A DNA stretch of 64,000 bases from Streptosporangium lutulentum (GCF_030811455.1 NZ_JAUSQU010000001.1:1240001-1304000), one strand, 5' to 3'; counted from the stretch's first letter, positions 36,179 through 45,006 are shown. The notes: generated from the letters alone by a model not told the origin. A program made the numbers and translations.

Positions 36179-37408
36179 ATGGAAATCGACCTGGCCGATC
36201 TGGGATTCTGGCGGCGTCCGCTCAAGGAGCGGTATGAGGCTTTCGCGCGCCTCCGGGATCTGGACCTGCCGGTGTTCTTCGAGGAGAAGCGGGTGCCGCT
36301 GCTCCGCTCGGGAGGGGGGTTCTACGCCCTGGTCCGGCACGCCGACGTGGTGGAGGCCGGCCGCAACGCCAGGGTGTTCTCCAGCGAACCCGGCGTGACC
36401 AGCCCCGAGCCGCCCGGCTGGGTGAAGCGAGTGTTCGGCGAGTCGATGGTCAACATGGACGACCCCCGGCATGCCCGGCTGCGCCGGATCGTCTCCCGCG
36501 CGTTCAGCCCGAAGATGCTGAGCACCCTGCAGGGCGACATCAACGCCGCGTGCGCGCGGATCGTCGACGACGCGGTGGCCGCCGGGCCGGGCGACTTCGT
36601 CGCCCAGATCGCCTCCCGCCTGCCCATTCATGTCATCTGCGACATGATGGGCGTCCCCGACGAGATGCGGGCCAGGGTCCACGAGCAGGTCGACGTCTCC
36701 ACCGCCTACTCCGGCGTGCGGCCCAGCCTGCCGCGCTCGGTCGGCATGGCCGTCCAGAACACGGTCGCCCTGCTCGCCCTTCAGCGCCTGGTGATCAAAC
36801 TGGGCAGGGATCGCGCGAGGACGCCGCGAGGCGACCTCGTCTCCGCACTGGTCACCGCCAACGTCGACGGGGAGCGGCTGACCGACCGCGAGCTGGGCTC
36901 GTTCTTCACACTCCTGCTCGTGGCGGGCAACGAGACGGCCCGCAACACGATGGCGCACGGCCTCAAGCTGCTCACCGACAACCCTGGGCAGCGGCGCCTG
37001 CTGACCGACGACTTCGACGCGCGCATCGGCGGGGCGATCGAGGAGATGGTCCGCCACGTCTCGCCCATCATGCAGTTCCGCCGCACCGTCACCGAGGACT
37101 ACGACCTGCGCGGCCTGCGCCTGAAGGCCGGTGACAAGGTCGTGCTCTTCTACGGCTCGGCCAACCGCGACGATTCGGTCTTCCCTGACGCCGACCGGTT
37201 CGACATCACCCGCGACGCCAAGCCGCACGTGGGCTTCGGTGGTCCGGGGCCGCACTTCTGCCTGGGAGCCAACCTCGCCCGCCAGGAGATCAGAGCGATG
37301 TTCCGGGAGCTGCTCACCCGGCTGCCGGAGATCCGCTCCGTGGGTGAGCCAGAGCTGCTGGTGTCCAACTTCGACAACAGCGTCCGCAGGCAGGCGTACA
37401 CCTTCTAG
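36179..37408 (+). CDS. Cytochrome P450, CYP124/125/142-like
   Basis: The 409-residue soluble P450 has the I-helix LLVAGNETARN, in which AGNET followed by RN is characteristic of actinobacterial lipid and steroid side-chain hydroxylases, the ExxR as EEMVR and the heme loop FGGPGPHFCLG with Cys361. The likely role is terminal hydroxylation of a methyl-branched lipid, sterol side chain or terpenoid. AGGA lies eight bases before the ATG, and the 9-mer GTGCCAGGA occurs twice (36138 and 36162) in the short leader. No ferredoxin gene is adjacent. Confidence 0.9.
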   Translation: MEIDLADLGFWRRPLKERYEAFARLRDLDLPVFFEEKRVPLLRSGGGFYALVRHADVVEAGRNARVFSSEPGVTSPEPPGWVKRVFGESMVNMDDPRHARLRRIVSRAFSPKMLSTLQGDINAACARIVDDAVAAGPGDFVAQIASRLPIHVICDMMGVPDEMRARVHEQVDVSTAYSGVRPSLPRSVGMAVQNTVALLALQRLVIKLGRDRARTPRGDLVSALVTANVDGERLTDRELGSFFTLLLVAGNETARNTMAHGLKLLTDNPGQRRLLTDDFDARIGGAIEEMVRHVSPIMQFRRTVTEDYDLRGLRLKAGDKVVLFYGSANRDDSVFPDADRFDITRDAKPHVGFGGPGPHFCLGANLARQEIRAMFRELLTRLPEIRSVGEPELLVSNFDNSVRRQAYTF

Positions 37409-37441
37409 CGGGCGCGGTGGACAGCACGCGGCAGTCGGTGC

Positions 37442-37789
37442 TCACGCCCGCGAGGAGCAGCCACCCATGCCGTCTCCGGCCACCCTGACGAAGGGCGGCG
37501 CCGGAACGCCGGTCAGTGCGGCGCGGTGTCGTTCCCGGTCACGGGAACCGGGCTCCTCGGTGAGGCCGAACACGGCGTGGCCGAGCGTGTTCTCGGCCAC
37601 GATGACCATCCGGTGGTCGACGATGATCGCGGGGATGTCGCGCATGCCCTCCAGCAGCAGCCGCACGCCGCGCCGGATGGGCTGCCGCCCCCGGCCGGCG
37701 ACGCGTTGCGGCCGTGCGAGCTCGTGCAGGTAGGCGTGCTCCGCGATTTCCGGCACCCGCAGCCGTTCCAGGGTGACCGAGAACGCCAC
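37442..37789 (-). pseudogene. Remnant of an XRE-family regulator with MmyB-like ligand domain
   Basis: The minus-strand frame contains EHAYLHELARPQRVAGRG, then RRGVRLLLEGMRDIPAIIVD and HRMVIVAENTLGHAVFG. This is the junction between the helix-turn-helix and the MmyB-like PAS domain of a large actinobacterial regulator family (normal length about 270-290 residues). The helix-turn-helix start and most of the ligand domain are missing and the end runs into unrelated residues, so this is a decayed fragment. Confidence 0.55.
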
Positions 37790-37813
37790 CGTCCCGGTCC
37801 GAGGGTGACCGGA

Positions 37814-37850
37814 CGGCCGGGCGCCATGATCAGGAGCCGGCGCCCGGCCG
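37814..37850 (-). terminator. Hairpin terminator of the chitinase gene
   Basis: Perfect 12-bp arms CGGCCGGGCGCC (37814-37825) and GGCGCCCGGCCG (37839-37850) with a 13-base loop lie 20 bases after the chitinase stop codon. Confidence 0.8.
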
Positions 37851-37869
37851 GGAAACCGGTGACGAGCTC

Positions 37870-39282
37870 CTAGAAGCCCGCGGTGATGCGGGTGAACTCC
37901 CAGTCGGCCTGGGCGATGCCGCTGCAGGTGGAGGACGAGTCGCCGCCGGGGCAGGGGCGGTCGCGGTTGACCGCCCAGTACGCCAGGCGGGTGAGGCCCT
38001 TGGACGTGGCCCAGTCGCGGATCTGGGTCCAGGTCGCCGGGGTGGTCAGCTCCTGCTGGTCGGACAGGCCGTTCATGCCGGAGATGCCCATCCGGGAGTA
38101 GGCCTGGGCGTCGGTCCAGCCGTTGGCGGCCTTCAGAGCGTTCTTCAGACCCTCGGCGGAGCTGACGGTGTTGGTGAAGAGATTCGTGCCGCCGAAGTTG
38201 AACGGCATGATCGTGTAGTTGTCGATCGGCACGGCCAGCGCCTTGGCCTGGTTGATCAGGCGGACGCCGGCGCTGCTCGGACCGTTGATCTCGGTGCCGA
38301 AGGTGACGGCGATCTTGACGTTGGGGTTGTTCTGCTTGACGATCTTCAGGCCGTTGAGGATCCGGTCCTGGACGGTGTAGTTCTCGAACTCGTCGCTGTT
38401 CTCGATGTCGAAGTCGACCACCGCGGGGCCGACGGCGTTGATGACCTGCTGCACGGCGCCGGCGAACGCGGCCGGGGTGGAGCAGTTCGGGCCGAGCTTG
38501 TTGCCCGACCAGCCGCCGAAGGAGACCTGGACGCTGCCGCCCGCTGCCTTGATCTGCGAGATCGCCTGCGCGTCGGCGCCGCCGGTCAGCGGCCTGGAAC
38601 CGTCCCAGCGAGGAACGCAGCCGCCGCCGGACAGGATGAACGCCATGGTGAAGGACTTCACGCCGGTGGCGTTCATGACCGTGGCCGGGTTCGGCGGGTT
38701 GCCCCAGCCCATGTAGAGGTAGGGGGCGCCGGCCATCTTGCTTCCGTTGGAGGGAGGCGTGGTCGGGGGTGTCGTGGGACCGTCACCGGAGACGGTCCAC
38801 TTCTGGTTGCTGCCGCCGCCGCAGGTCCAGATCTGGAGGCGGGTGCCGTTGGCGCTTGACGGGCCGGTGGCGTCGAGGCATTTGTCGGCGGCGGGGTTCA
38901 CCAGGTCGCGTGCCGCGCTGTAGCGCCACTGCTGGGCCGCGGAGCCGTTGCAGTCGTAAAGCTGTACCTTCGCCCCGTTGGCGGTGGAGGCGGCTGTCAC
39001 GTCCATGCACTTGCCGAGGGCGCGGACGGTGCCGTCGGTGCCGATGGTCCACTGCTGGGCCGCGGAGCCGTTGCAGTCGTAGAGCTGTACGGCGGCGCCG
39101 TTGGCGCTGCTGGCCGCCGCCACGTCCACGCACTTGCCGTCGAGGCCGGTGATCTGCCCGGTGGCGGCGGCGGCCGGCGTGCTCGTCACGCCGATCAGGG
39201 TGGGAACGGCGACGAGGAGGCTGCCGAGGGCGGCCAGCAGCGGGATGCGGGGGCTGGATGGGCGCGACGGTGTCACGGCCAT
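37870..39282 (-). CDS. Secreted GH18 chitinase with ricin-type (CBM13) lectin domain
   Basis: The 470-residue protein has a signal peptide (to about residue 40, STPAAAA), an N-terminal ricin B-type domain with three QxW-like repeats (AAQQW, AAQQW, SNQKW; about 41-165), a Thr/Pro linker and a GH18 domain from about 185. The catalytic DxDxE is in VVDFDIENSDE; YMGWGNPPNP and IMPFNFGG are further GH18 signatures of the actinobacterial ChiC/ChiD-like subgroup. It degrades chitin outside the cell. A 550-base regulatory region precedes it. Confidence 0.93.
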   Translation of the reverse strand: MAVTPSRPSSPRIPLLAALGSLLVAVPTLIGVTSTPAAAATGQITGLDGKCVDVAAASSANGAAVQLYDCNGSAAQQWTIGTDGTVRALGKCMDVTAASTANGAKVQLYDCNGSAAQQWRYSAARDLVNPAADKCLDATGPSSANGTRLQIWTCGGGSNQKWTVSGDGPTTPPTTPPSNGSKMAGAPYLYMGWGNPPNPATVMNATGVKSFTMAFILSGGGCVPRWDGSRPLTGGADAQAISQIKAAGGSVQVSFGGWSGNKLGPNCSTPAAFAGAVQQVINAVGPAVVDFDIENSDEFENYTVQDRILNGLKIVKQNNPNVKIAVTFGTEINGPSSAGVRLINQAKALAVPIDNYTIMPFNFGGTNLFTNTVSSAEGLKNALKAANGWTDAQAYSRMGISGMNGLSDQQELTTPATWTQIRDWATSKGLTRLAYWAVNRDRPCPGGDSSSTCSGIAQADWEFTRITAGF

Positions 39283-39797
39283 GGGCGTCTCCTTCTGGTG
39301 GGGGATACGGCTGGAGGTGATCCAGCCGACGAGATGAGGACGCTGTTCGCAGGGGGTCCTGTCATCGGCGGACGGGCGATGCCGGCCCGCCGGGGCCCGT
39401 CCTGCCGGGACACTAGATCACCCTTGATTCGCCAGTCAATACAAGAAGTAAAAAAAGTCGCGGCCGCTGTCAGGCCGCCTCGCGCGCACGCGGGGGCGGC
39501 CTGGAAACAGCGGCTCACCAGGGAAAAGAGCGAGGACCGGATCTTTTTGAAAGATCATAGGCTGTACCCGTATGGGGTATCTCGCGATTTAAGAATGATT
39601 TAAGCCGTACCGGCCCGAGGCCAACGCTCCCGGCCGCTACGATCCGACGACGGCCGGGGAAGGGACGAGGCGGAGCCGGGACGATGGTGGTCGAGGGATT
39701 CCGGGCTCAGGCGGGTTCGGCGGTCACGCGACGACCGCCCACCGGGTGGTTCGCCGCCTTCCGGCCGGGAGCGTCACCGGGCGGATCGCCCGGGTTC
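39283..39797. other. Long regulatory region upstream of the chitinase gene
   Basis: No gene is supported in this stretch. It contains an AT-rich part (39415-39460 and 39540-39610) likely to hold the chitinase promoter, a short dyad GATCTTT-TTG-AAAGATC at 39540-39556 and the direct repeat listed separately. I did not find the TGGTCTAGACCA-type repeats of Streptomyces chitinase promoters. Confidence 0.45.
39586..39604. promoter_or_regulatory. Direct repeat GATTTAAG x2, 11-bp period
   Basis: GATTTAAG at 39586-39593 recurs exactly at 39597-39604. An 11-bp period places both on the same face of the helix, as in OmpR/PhoP-type response-regulator sites. The target gene is unclear; the chitinase start is about 300 bases away. 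Confidence 0.35.
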
Positions 39798-39819
39798 GGC
39801 GGCCGCGGAAGCGGCCGCC
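39798..39819 (-). terminator. Hairpin terminator of the MFS gene
   Basis: GGCGGCCGC (39798-39806) and GCGGCCGCC (39811-39819) pair perfectly around a 4-base loop, 14 bases downstream of the MFS stop codon. Confidence 0.7.
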
Positions 39820-39833
39820 CGCCGCGTGATCCA

Positions 39834-41273
39834 TCACTTTCCCGGCTGGGGAGCCGTCACCGGGCAGGTCGTCTTCGGCTCCACGGGGATCAGGACGTTC
39901 ACGCGGATGGTGAGGAAGGTGATCAGTGCGGCCACGCCCAGCATCGCCGCACTGATCAGCATCGTCAGGTGGAACCCGTCGGTGAACACCGAGGGAGAGG
40001 TGAAAGCCTCTCCGGTCAGGCCGACCAGCGGCGGAATCGCGGCGACCGCGAGCAGCCCGCCGGTCCGGGCGACGGCGTTGTTGACGCCGCTGGCCACGCC
40101 CGCGTGACGCTCGTCGGCGGTGGCCAGCACGGTCGCGGTCAGCGGCGCGACCGCCGTCGACAGGCCCAGGCCGAACAGGGTCGTCGGGAGCAGCACGTCC
40201 ACCACGTAGGACGAACCGGGGCCGATCCTGGACATCAGCAGCAGGGCCGCGGCGCAGATCAGGGTGCCGGCCGTCATGGGGATCCGGGGCCCGATCCGCT
40301 TGGCCAGCTCGCCCGAGCGGGAGGACAGCAACAGCATGAGGATCGTCACCGGGATCATGGCGGACCCGGCGAGCAGCGGGGAGAAGCCGGCGGAGACCTG
40401 GAGCTGGACCACGAGGAGGAAGAACACCACACCCATCGCGGCGTACATGACGAACGTGACGACGTTGACCGCGACGAACACCCGCGAGGCGAAGACGTCG
40501 ACCGGAACGAGCGCGTGGGGCGAACGCCTGATCTCCAGCCAGACGAACGCCGCGCCCAGCAGGACGCCCGCCACGACCGGGACGGGCTGCAGGGCGATCA
40601 GGCCGTAGGTGATCCCGGCCAGTGTCAGGGCGGCCAGCACCGCGCCGAACACGTCGAACCGCCCGGTGGCCTCCACGTCCCTGCTCTCCGGCACATACCG
40701 AATGGCGACCACCAGCACGAGCGCGGCCAGCGGAAGATTGATCAGGAACACCCACCGCCAGCCCGCCGTCTCGACCAGCCAGCCGCCCAGCAGGGGACCG
40801 ACGGCCGCGGCCACTCCTCCCAGACCCGACCAGGCCCCGATCGCCTTCGGCCGGTCCTCACGGTCGAAGGACGCCTGGATGATCGCCAGGGACCCGGGCG
40901 TGAGCAGCGCCCCGCCGACGCCCTGGAGCGCGCGGGCCCCGATCAGCGTCTCCACGTTGGGCGCCAGCCCGCACAGGGCTGACGCGAGCGCGAACCAGGC
41001 CACGCCGATCAGGAAGACCTTGCGCCTGCCGAACCGGTCGCCGAGCGAGCCGCCCAGCAGGATGAGGCCCGCCAGGGTGAGGGTGTAGGCGTTGACGGTC
41101 CACTGCAGGCCGGCCATGTCGGCGTCAAGGTCGGCGCCGAGGGCGGGCAGGGCCACATTGACGACCGTGCTGTCCAGCAGCGCGATTCCCGAACCGAGGA
41201 CGGTGGTGAGGAGAACCCAGCGCCCCTTCGCGGAACTGAACCTTATGTGACCGTTTTCCATGGACTTCATCAT
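39834..41273 (-). CDS. MFS transporter, DHA2 family (14 TM, EmrB/QacA-like)
   Basis: The 479-residue membrane protein has the drug:proton antiporter motif C region and motif A GDRFGRRKVFLIG, motif D1 LDSTVVNVALPALG near the start and about 14 hydrophobic segments. The family exports drugs, dyes and secondary metabolites by proton antiport. Start candidates are ATG 41273, 41270 and 41261. It is divergently transcribed from the STM4015-type operon, 102 bases apart, so it may export the product of that operon; this is only inferred from position. Confidence 0.9.
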   Translation of the reverse strand: MMKSMENGHIRFSSAKGRWVLLTTVLGSGIALLDSTVVNVALPALGADLDADMAGLQWTVNAYTLTLAGLILLGGSLGDRFGRRKVFLIGVAWFALASALCGLAPNVETLIGARALQGVGGALLTPGSLAIIQASFDREDRPKAIGAWSGLGGVAAAVGPLLGGWLVETAGWRWVFLINLPLAALVLVVAIRYVPESRDVEATGRFDVFGAVLAALTLAGITYGLIALQPVPVVAGVLLGAAFVWLEIRRSPHALVPVDVFASRVFVAVNVVTFVMYAAMGVVFFLLVVQLQVSAGFSPLLAGSAMIPVTILMLLLSSRSGELAKRIGPRIPMTAGTLICAAALLLMSRIGPGSSYVVDVLLPTTLFGLGLSTAVAPLTATVLATADERHAGVASGVNNAVARTGGLLAVAAIPPLVGLTGEAFTSPSVFTDGFHLTMLISAAMLGVAALITFLTIRVNVLIPVEPKTTCPVTAPQPGK

Positions 41274-41375
41274 TGCCGACTGTTTGCGGGCACATAACTC
41301 GGGGACATCACCTGGAAGTTCCGGCGATCTCTGGTAGGACGGATCCCGTCATGTTCGGCCTGACGGGAGCCCTGG

Positions 41376-42332
41376 ATGGACTACAGCGAGTTCAACGACG
41401 AGGTAGACGGCCTCTACCGTGGAGAATACGCCGGTCTGCCGATCGCGCGCCTGCGCCCTCCGGACGCGCCGATGCCCGCCGCCGACCGGACGGCGTGGCG
41501 GATCTCGGTGAACGTCTACAACCCGAAGGAGACCTTCGAGGAGCACTTCGCCCGTTTCCTCGACACCGTCGACGTCGGCGTGGTCAAGGCGATCATCATC
41601 GGCGGATGGGGCGAGGCCTACCAGGAGGACTCCGGGGTTCCCGTCCGGCTGCTGGTGGAGAACGCCGCACGGTTTCCCGCGTTGCGCTCGCTCTTCTTCG
41701 GCGCGATGCCGCAGGAGGAATGCGAGATCTCCTGGATCCGGCAGAGCGACGTCACGCCGCTGCTGGAGGCCTTCCCCCTGCTGGAGCGGTTCGAGGTCCG
41801 CGGTGGGTCCGAGCTGGAGCTGCGCCCGATCCGGCACGAGAGCCTTAAAATCCTTCGGTTCGAGACAGGAGGACTGCCCGCGGCGGTCGCCCGGGGGGTC
41901 GGCGACAGCGATTTCCCCGCGCTCGAATACCTGGAGCTCTGGCTCGGCACGGAAGACTACGGCGGCGACACCACCGTGGAAGCCCTGGAGCCCATCCTGT
42001 CCGGTGAGCGGCTGCCGACGCTCAAGCACCTGGGCCTGCAGGACAGCGAGATCCAGGACGAGATCGCGTCCGCGGTGGCGTCCGCGCCGGTGGTGGCGCG
42101 ACTGGAGTCGCTCTCCCTCTCCATGGGCGTGCTCGGCGACGAGGGGGCCGAGGCACTCCTGTCAGGGCAGCCGCTGACCCACCTGGAGCGCCTGGACCTG
42201 CACCATCACTTCCTGACCGATCCCATGATCGAGCGGGTCGAGACCGCCTTCGCCGGCTCCGGCGTCCGGCTCGACCTGTCGGACCGTCAGGACCCCGACG
42301 AGGGCGACCGCTACGTCGCGGTCGCGGAATAG
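41376..42332 (+). CDS. STM4015 family leucine-rich-repeat protein
   Basis: The 318-residue protein has no signal or membrane segment. Its C-terminal two thirds are leucine-rich repeats (LPTLKHLGLQDSEIQDEIA, LEYLELWLG, LTHLERLDLHHHFLTDPMI) of the ribonuclease-inhibitor style. The N-terminal part (LPIARLRP, FEEHFARFLDTVDVGVVKAIIIGGWGE) is the head typical of STM4015 proteins. In the STM4011-STM4015 gene sets it probably acts as a scaffold or substrate binder for the radical SAM enzymes. GGGAGCC precedes the ATG. It starts the operon. Confidence 0.85.
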   Translation: MDYSEFNDEVDGLYRGEYAGLPIARLRPPDAPMPAADRTAWRISVNVYNPKETFEEHFARFLDTVDVGVVKAIIIGGWGEAYQEDSGVPVRLLVENAARFPALRSLFFGAMPQEECEISWIRQSDVTPLLEAFPLLERFEVRGGSELELRPIRHESLKILRFETGGLPAAVARGVGDSDFPALEYLELWLGTEDYGGDTTVEALEPILSGERLPTLKHLGLQDSEIQDEIASAVASAPVVARLESLSLSMGVLGDEGAEALLSGQPLTHLERLDLHHHFLTDPMIERVETAFAGSGVRLDLSDRQDPDEGDRYVAVAE

Positions 42333-42337
42333 CACCG

Positions 42338-42415
42338 ATGAGCGGGTTCACAGGACTGATCATCGAATCGCCCCCGGGGCGCCACGGCCGGCGGCACGCC
42401 GCGGTGTCCGGATGA
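42338..42415 (+). CDS. Candidate 25-residue peptide ORF between STM4015 and the fused STM4014/4012 gene
   Basis: An ATG at 42338, five bases after the STM4015 stop, opens 25 codons (MSGFTGLIIE, then a Pro/Gly/Arg/His-rich end) and stops at a TGA sharing bases with the ATG of the next gene (ATGA). The four-base coupling and position in a radical SAM operon are suggestive, but the ribosome binding site is weak and the peptide is short, so it may simply be chance open sequence in a 79-base gap. Confidence 0.25.
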   Translation: MSGFTGLIIESPPGRHGRRHAAVSG

Positions 42416-45006
42416 GCGTGCTGGCCGTCGTCGGCACGCCGGGGGATCGGCGGGTGACCATGTTCGCCGACGCCTGCGCCCGCCACGGCGTCCGCGAGCC
42501 TATGGTCGTCGCCTGGACGTCCGTGCTGCGCGGAGAGGGGATCCGGCTGGAGCCGGGGACGCTCGTGCGGATCGACTCACCCGGCGAGGACGCGGAGGCG
42601 GACGAACTGCTGCGCGGTCCCGGCGAGCCGTCCCGGGTGAGCGGCGGGGCCCGCTGGCACGCCGCGTTCACCGCCGGGACGGCACGGGTCCGCGAGGCCG
42701 TCGACCGGACACCCGGAGCCGTGCTGCTCGCCGACGTCGGCGAGATCGCGGTGATGTTCGACAAGCGGCTGTGCCACGCCAGACTGTCCGCGGCCGGGGT
42801 GCCGGTGCCGCCCGCGCTCCCCGGGCCGATCGGCGACTACGCCGAGCTGCGCCGTCGCATGGACGAGGCCCGCTGGGGCCGGGTGTTCGTCAAACCGGCT
42901 CACGGCTCGTCGGCGTCCGGGGTCGTCGCCCTGCACTCCTGGGGCGGCCGGGTCAAGGCGGTGACCTCGGCGGCCCTGGTCTCCGGCCGGCTGTACAACT
43001 CCCTGCGGGTGAGGTCCTACGAGGACGAGTCCGAGCTGGCGGCGATCGTCGACCTGCTGGCGGTGGACGGGCTCCATGTCGAGCGCTGGTTTCCCAAGGC
43101 GAGCCTGAACGGACACGTGATCGACCTGAGGGTGGTCGTCGTGGACGGCACGCCCACCCACGCGGTCGTCCGCGCCGGCCGGAGTCCCATGACCAACCTG
43201 CATCTCGGCGGCGGCAGGGGCGACCTCGGTGAGGTCGTGACCGGGCTCGGTCCCGAAGGCTGGGCTCGGGCCCTGGAGATCTGCGCGCGGGCGGCGGCCT
43301 GCTTCCCCGGAAGCCTGGCCGTGGGGGTCGACCTGATGATCGGGGTCGACTGGCGGAGCCTCGCGGTGGCCGAGGTCAACGCGTTCGGCGACCTGCTGCC
43401 CCGGCTGGAGGGCCTGACCGGCGGCGGCGCCGAGGGCCTCGACACCTACGGCGCCCAGGTCCGCGCGATCCTCGCCCGCCACGCGCCGGCGGAGATCAGG
43501 AACACGAGGGGCGAAGGGGTCATCGTGGCGGGTGGGTCGGTGGGTCGTCGTGAAGACGAAGGAATCACCGCGGCCGACGGTTCGGTGGGTCGTCGCGAAG
43601 GCGAAAGGGTCATCGTGGTCAGCGGGCCGGTGGGTCGTCGCGAGGAGCGGACCGAGGGGGAAAGCGTGTCTCCGTCCGTCTCGGTGAGTCCCTACCAGGG
43701 TTATGTCTACGCCTATCCGCACAAGACGTCGTACCGGCCGCTGGATCCGCGCCCGTCGCTGCGGGAGGTGTGGGCGGGGGAGCCGCAGACGAACCTGTTC
43801 CTCTACCTGCACATCCCGTTCTGCGAGATGCGCTGCGGGTTCTGCAACCTGTTCACCCGGACCGGCGCCCCCGAGGAGCTCGTCGCCGCCTATCTGGACG
43901 CCCTGGAGCGTCAGGCGAGAGCCGTACGGGACGCCCTGGACGATCCGAGGTTCGTGACCGCGGCCGTCGGCGGCGGCACGCCGACCTACCTGAGCGCCGC
44001 CGAGCTCACCCGGATGTTCGACCTCACCGAGCGCGTCATGGGCGCCGACCTGCGGGCCGTCCCGCTCTCGGTGGAGACCTCGCCGGCGACCGCGACGACC
44101 GACCGGCTCACCGTCCTGGCCGAACGGGGCACGACCCGGATCTCGATCGGCGTGCAGAGCTTCATCGACGCCGAGGCCCGTGCGGCGGTCAGGCCACAGA
44201 GGCGAGAGGAGGTCGAGGCGGCGCTCGGCTCGATCCGGGAGGTCGGCTTCGAGGCGCTCAACATCGACCTGATCTACGGGATAGACGGGCAGACCGAGGC
44301 GTCCTGGCGCTACTCGCTGGACGCGGCGCTCGCCTGGAAGCCCGAGGAGATCTACCTCTACCCGCTGTACGTCCGCCCGCTCACCGGCCTCGGCCGCCGC
44401 GCCCGCGACTGGGACGACCACCGGCTCGCCCTCTACGGCCAGGGTCGCGACCACCTGCTGGCCGCGGGATACGAGCAGGTGTCGATGCGGATGTTCCGGC
44501 TGCCGGGACAGGTGAGCGCGACCGAGTACCGCTGCCAGAGCGACGGCATGGTCGGCCTCGGCTGCGGCGCCCGCTCCTATACCTCCCGGCTCCACTACTC
44601 CTACGAGTACGCGGTCGGCGCCGGTCAGGTACGCGCGATCATCGACGACTACGTACGGCTCGCGCCCGGGGAGTTCGAGGTCGCCAACGTGGGATTCCGG
44701 CTGGGAGAGGACGAACGGCGGCGCCGTCATCTGATCCAGTCGCTGCTCCAGGCCGAGGGGCTCGACCTGGCCGCCTACCGCGAACGTTTCGGCGTCGAGG
44801 TCGTGACCGGTTTCCGGGAGGAGCTCGACCGCTTGGCGGAGCGGGGCTGGCTGGAGTGGGACGGCCCCGCGGCCGGTGAAGGCGGGGCGGCCGGGACGGG
44901 ACGGCTGCGCCTGACCCCGGAGGGCCTGGCCCGTTCCGACGCGATCGGCCCGGCGCTGTTCTCCGGCCGGGTGCGTGAGCTGATGGCCGGATACGAGGCG
45001 CGGTGA
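42412..45006 (+). CDS. Fusion of STM4014-type ATP-grasp protein and STM4012-type radical SAM (HemN-like) protein
   Basis: The 864-residue protein joins two proteins normally encoded separately. Residues 1-363 are an ATP-grasp-like enzyme (VFVKPAHGSSASGVVAL as ATP lid, VAVGVDLMIG, LAVAEVNAFGDLLP as metal site). Residues 375-419 are three 15-residue tandem repeats forming a charged linker. From about 435 the sequence is radical SAM: C471-x3-C475-x2-C478 in HIPFCEMRCGFCNLFTR, GGGTPTYL, SIGVQSF and NIDLIYGIDGQTEASW as in HemN-like enzymes, with a helical C-terminus. ATP-grasp suggests amide or ester bond formation on a carboxylate; the radical SAM half generates a 5'-deoxyadenosyl radical. It couples to the next gene by GTGA. 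Product unknown. Confidence 0.85.
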   Translation: MSVLAVVGTPGDRRVTMFADACARHGVREPMVVAWTSVLRGEGIRLEPGTLVRIDSPGEDAEADELLRGPGEPSRVSGGARWHAAFTAGTARVREAVDRTPGAVLLADVGEIAVMFDKRLCHARLSAAGVPVPPALPGPIGDYAELRRRMDEARWGRVFVKPAHGSSASGVVALHSWGGRVKAVTSAALVSGRLYNSLRVRSYEDESELAAIVDLLAVDGLHVERWFPKASLNGHVIDLRVVVVDGTPTHAVVRAGRSPMTNLHLGGGRGDLGEVVTGLGPEGWARALEICARAAACFPGSLAVGVDLMIGVDWRSLAVAEVNAFGDLLPRLEGLTGGGAEGLDTYGAQVRAILARHAPAEIRNTRGEGVIVAGGSVGRREDEGITAADGSVGRREGERVIVVSGPVGRREERTEGESVSPSVSVSPYQGYVYAYPHKTSYRPLDPRPSLREVWAGEPQTNLFLYLHIPFCEMRCGFCNLFTRTGAPEELVAAYLDALERQARAVRDALDDPRFVTAAVGGGTPTYLSAAELTRMFDLTERVMGADLRAVPLSVETSPATATTDRLTVLAERGTTRISIGVQSFIDAEARAAVRPQRREEVEAALGSIREVGFEALNIDLIYGIDGQTEASWRYSLDAALAWKPEEIYLYPLYVRPLTGLGRRARDWDDHRLALYGQGRDHLLAAGYEQVSMRMFRLPGQVSATEYRCQSDGMVGLGCGARSYTSRLHYSYEYAVGAGQVRAIIDDYVRLAPGEFEVANVGFRLGEDERRRRHLIQSLLQAEGLDLAAYRERFGVEVVTGFREELDRLAERGWLEWDGPAAGEGGAAGTGRLRLTPEGLARSDAIGPALFSGRVRELMAGYEAR
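43534..43668 (+). repeat. 45-bp tandem repeat x3 encoding the inter-domain linker
   Basis: Units 43534-43578, 43579-43623 and 43624-43668 encode GSVGRREDEGITAAD, GSVGRREGERVIVVS and GPVGRREERTEGESV; the 13-mer CGGTGGGTCGTCG recurs every 45 bases (43538, 43583, 43628). A partial unit (EGVIVAG) precedes the first. It is a protein-coding minisatellite, not a CRISPR. Confidence 0.85.

Noticed and set aside
39684..40982. A 432-codon plus-strand ORF over the MFS transporter
   Set aside because: It is the antisense shadow of the 14-helix transporter and consists of low-complexity Arg/Gly/Gln/His sequence.
43534..43668. CRISPR-like array
   Set aside because: The 45-bp units are contiguous without unique spacers, keep the reading frame and have no cas genes nearby. 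The hexamer tract at 61741 is likewise a simple repeat.
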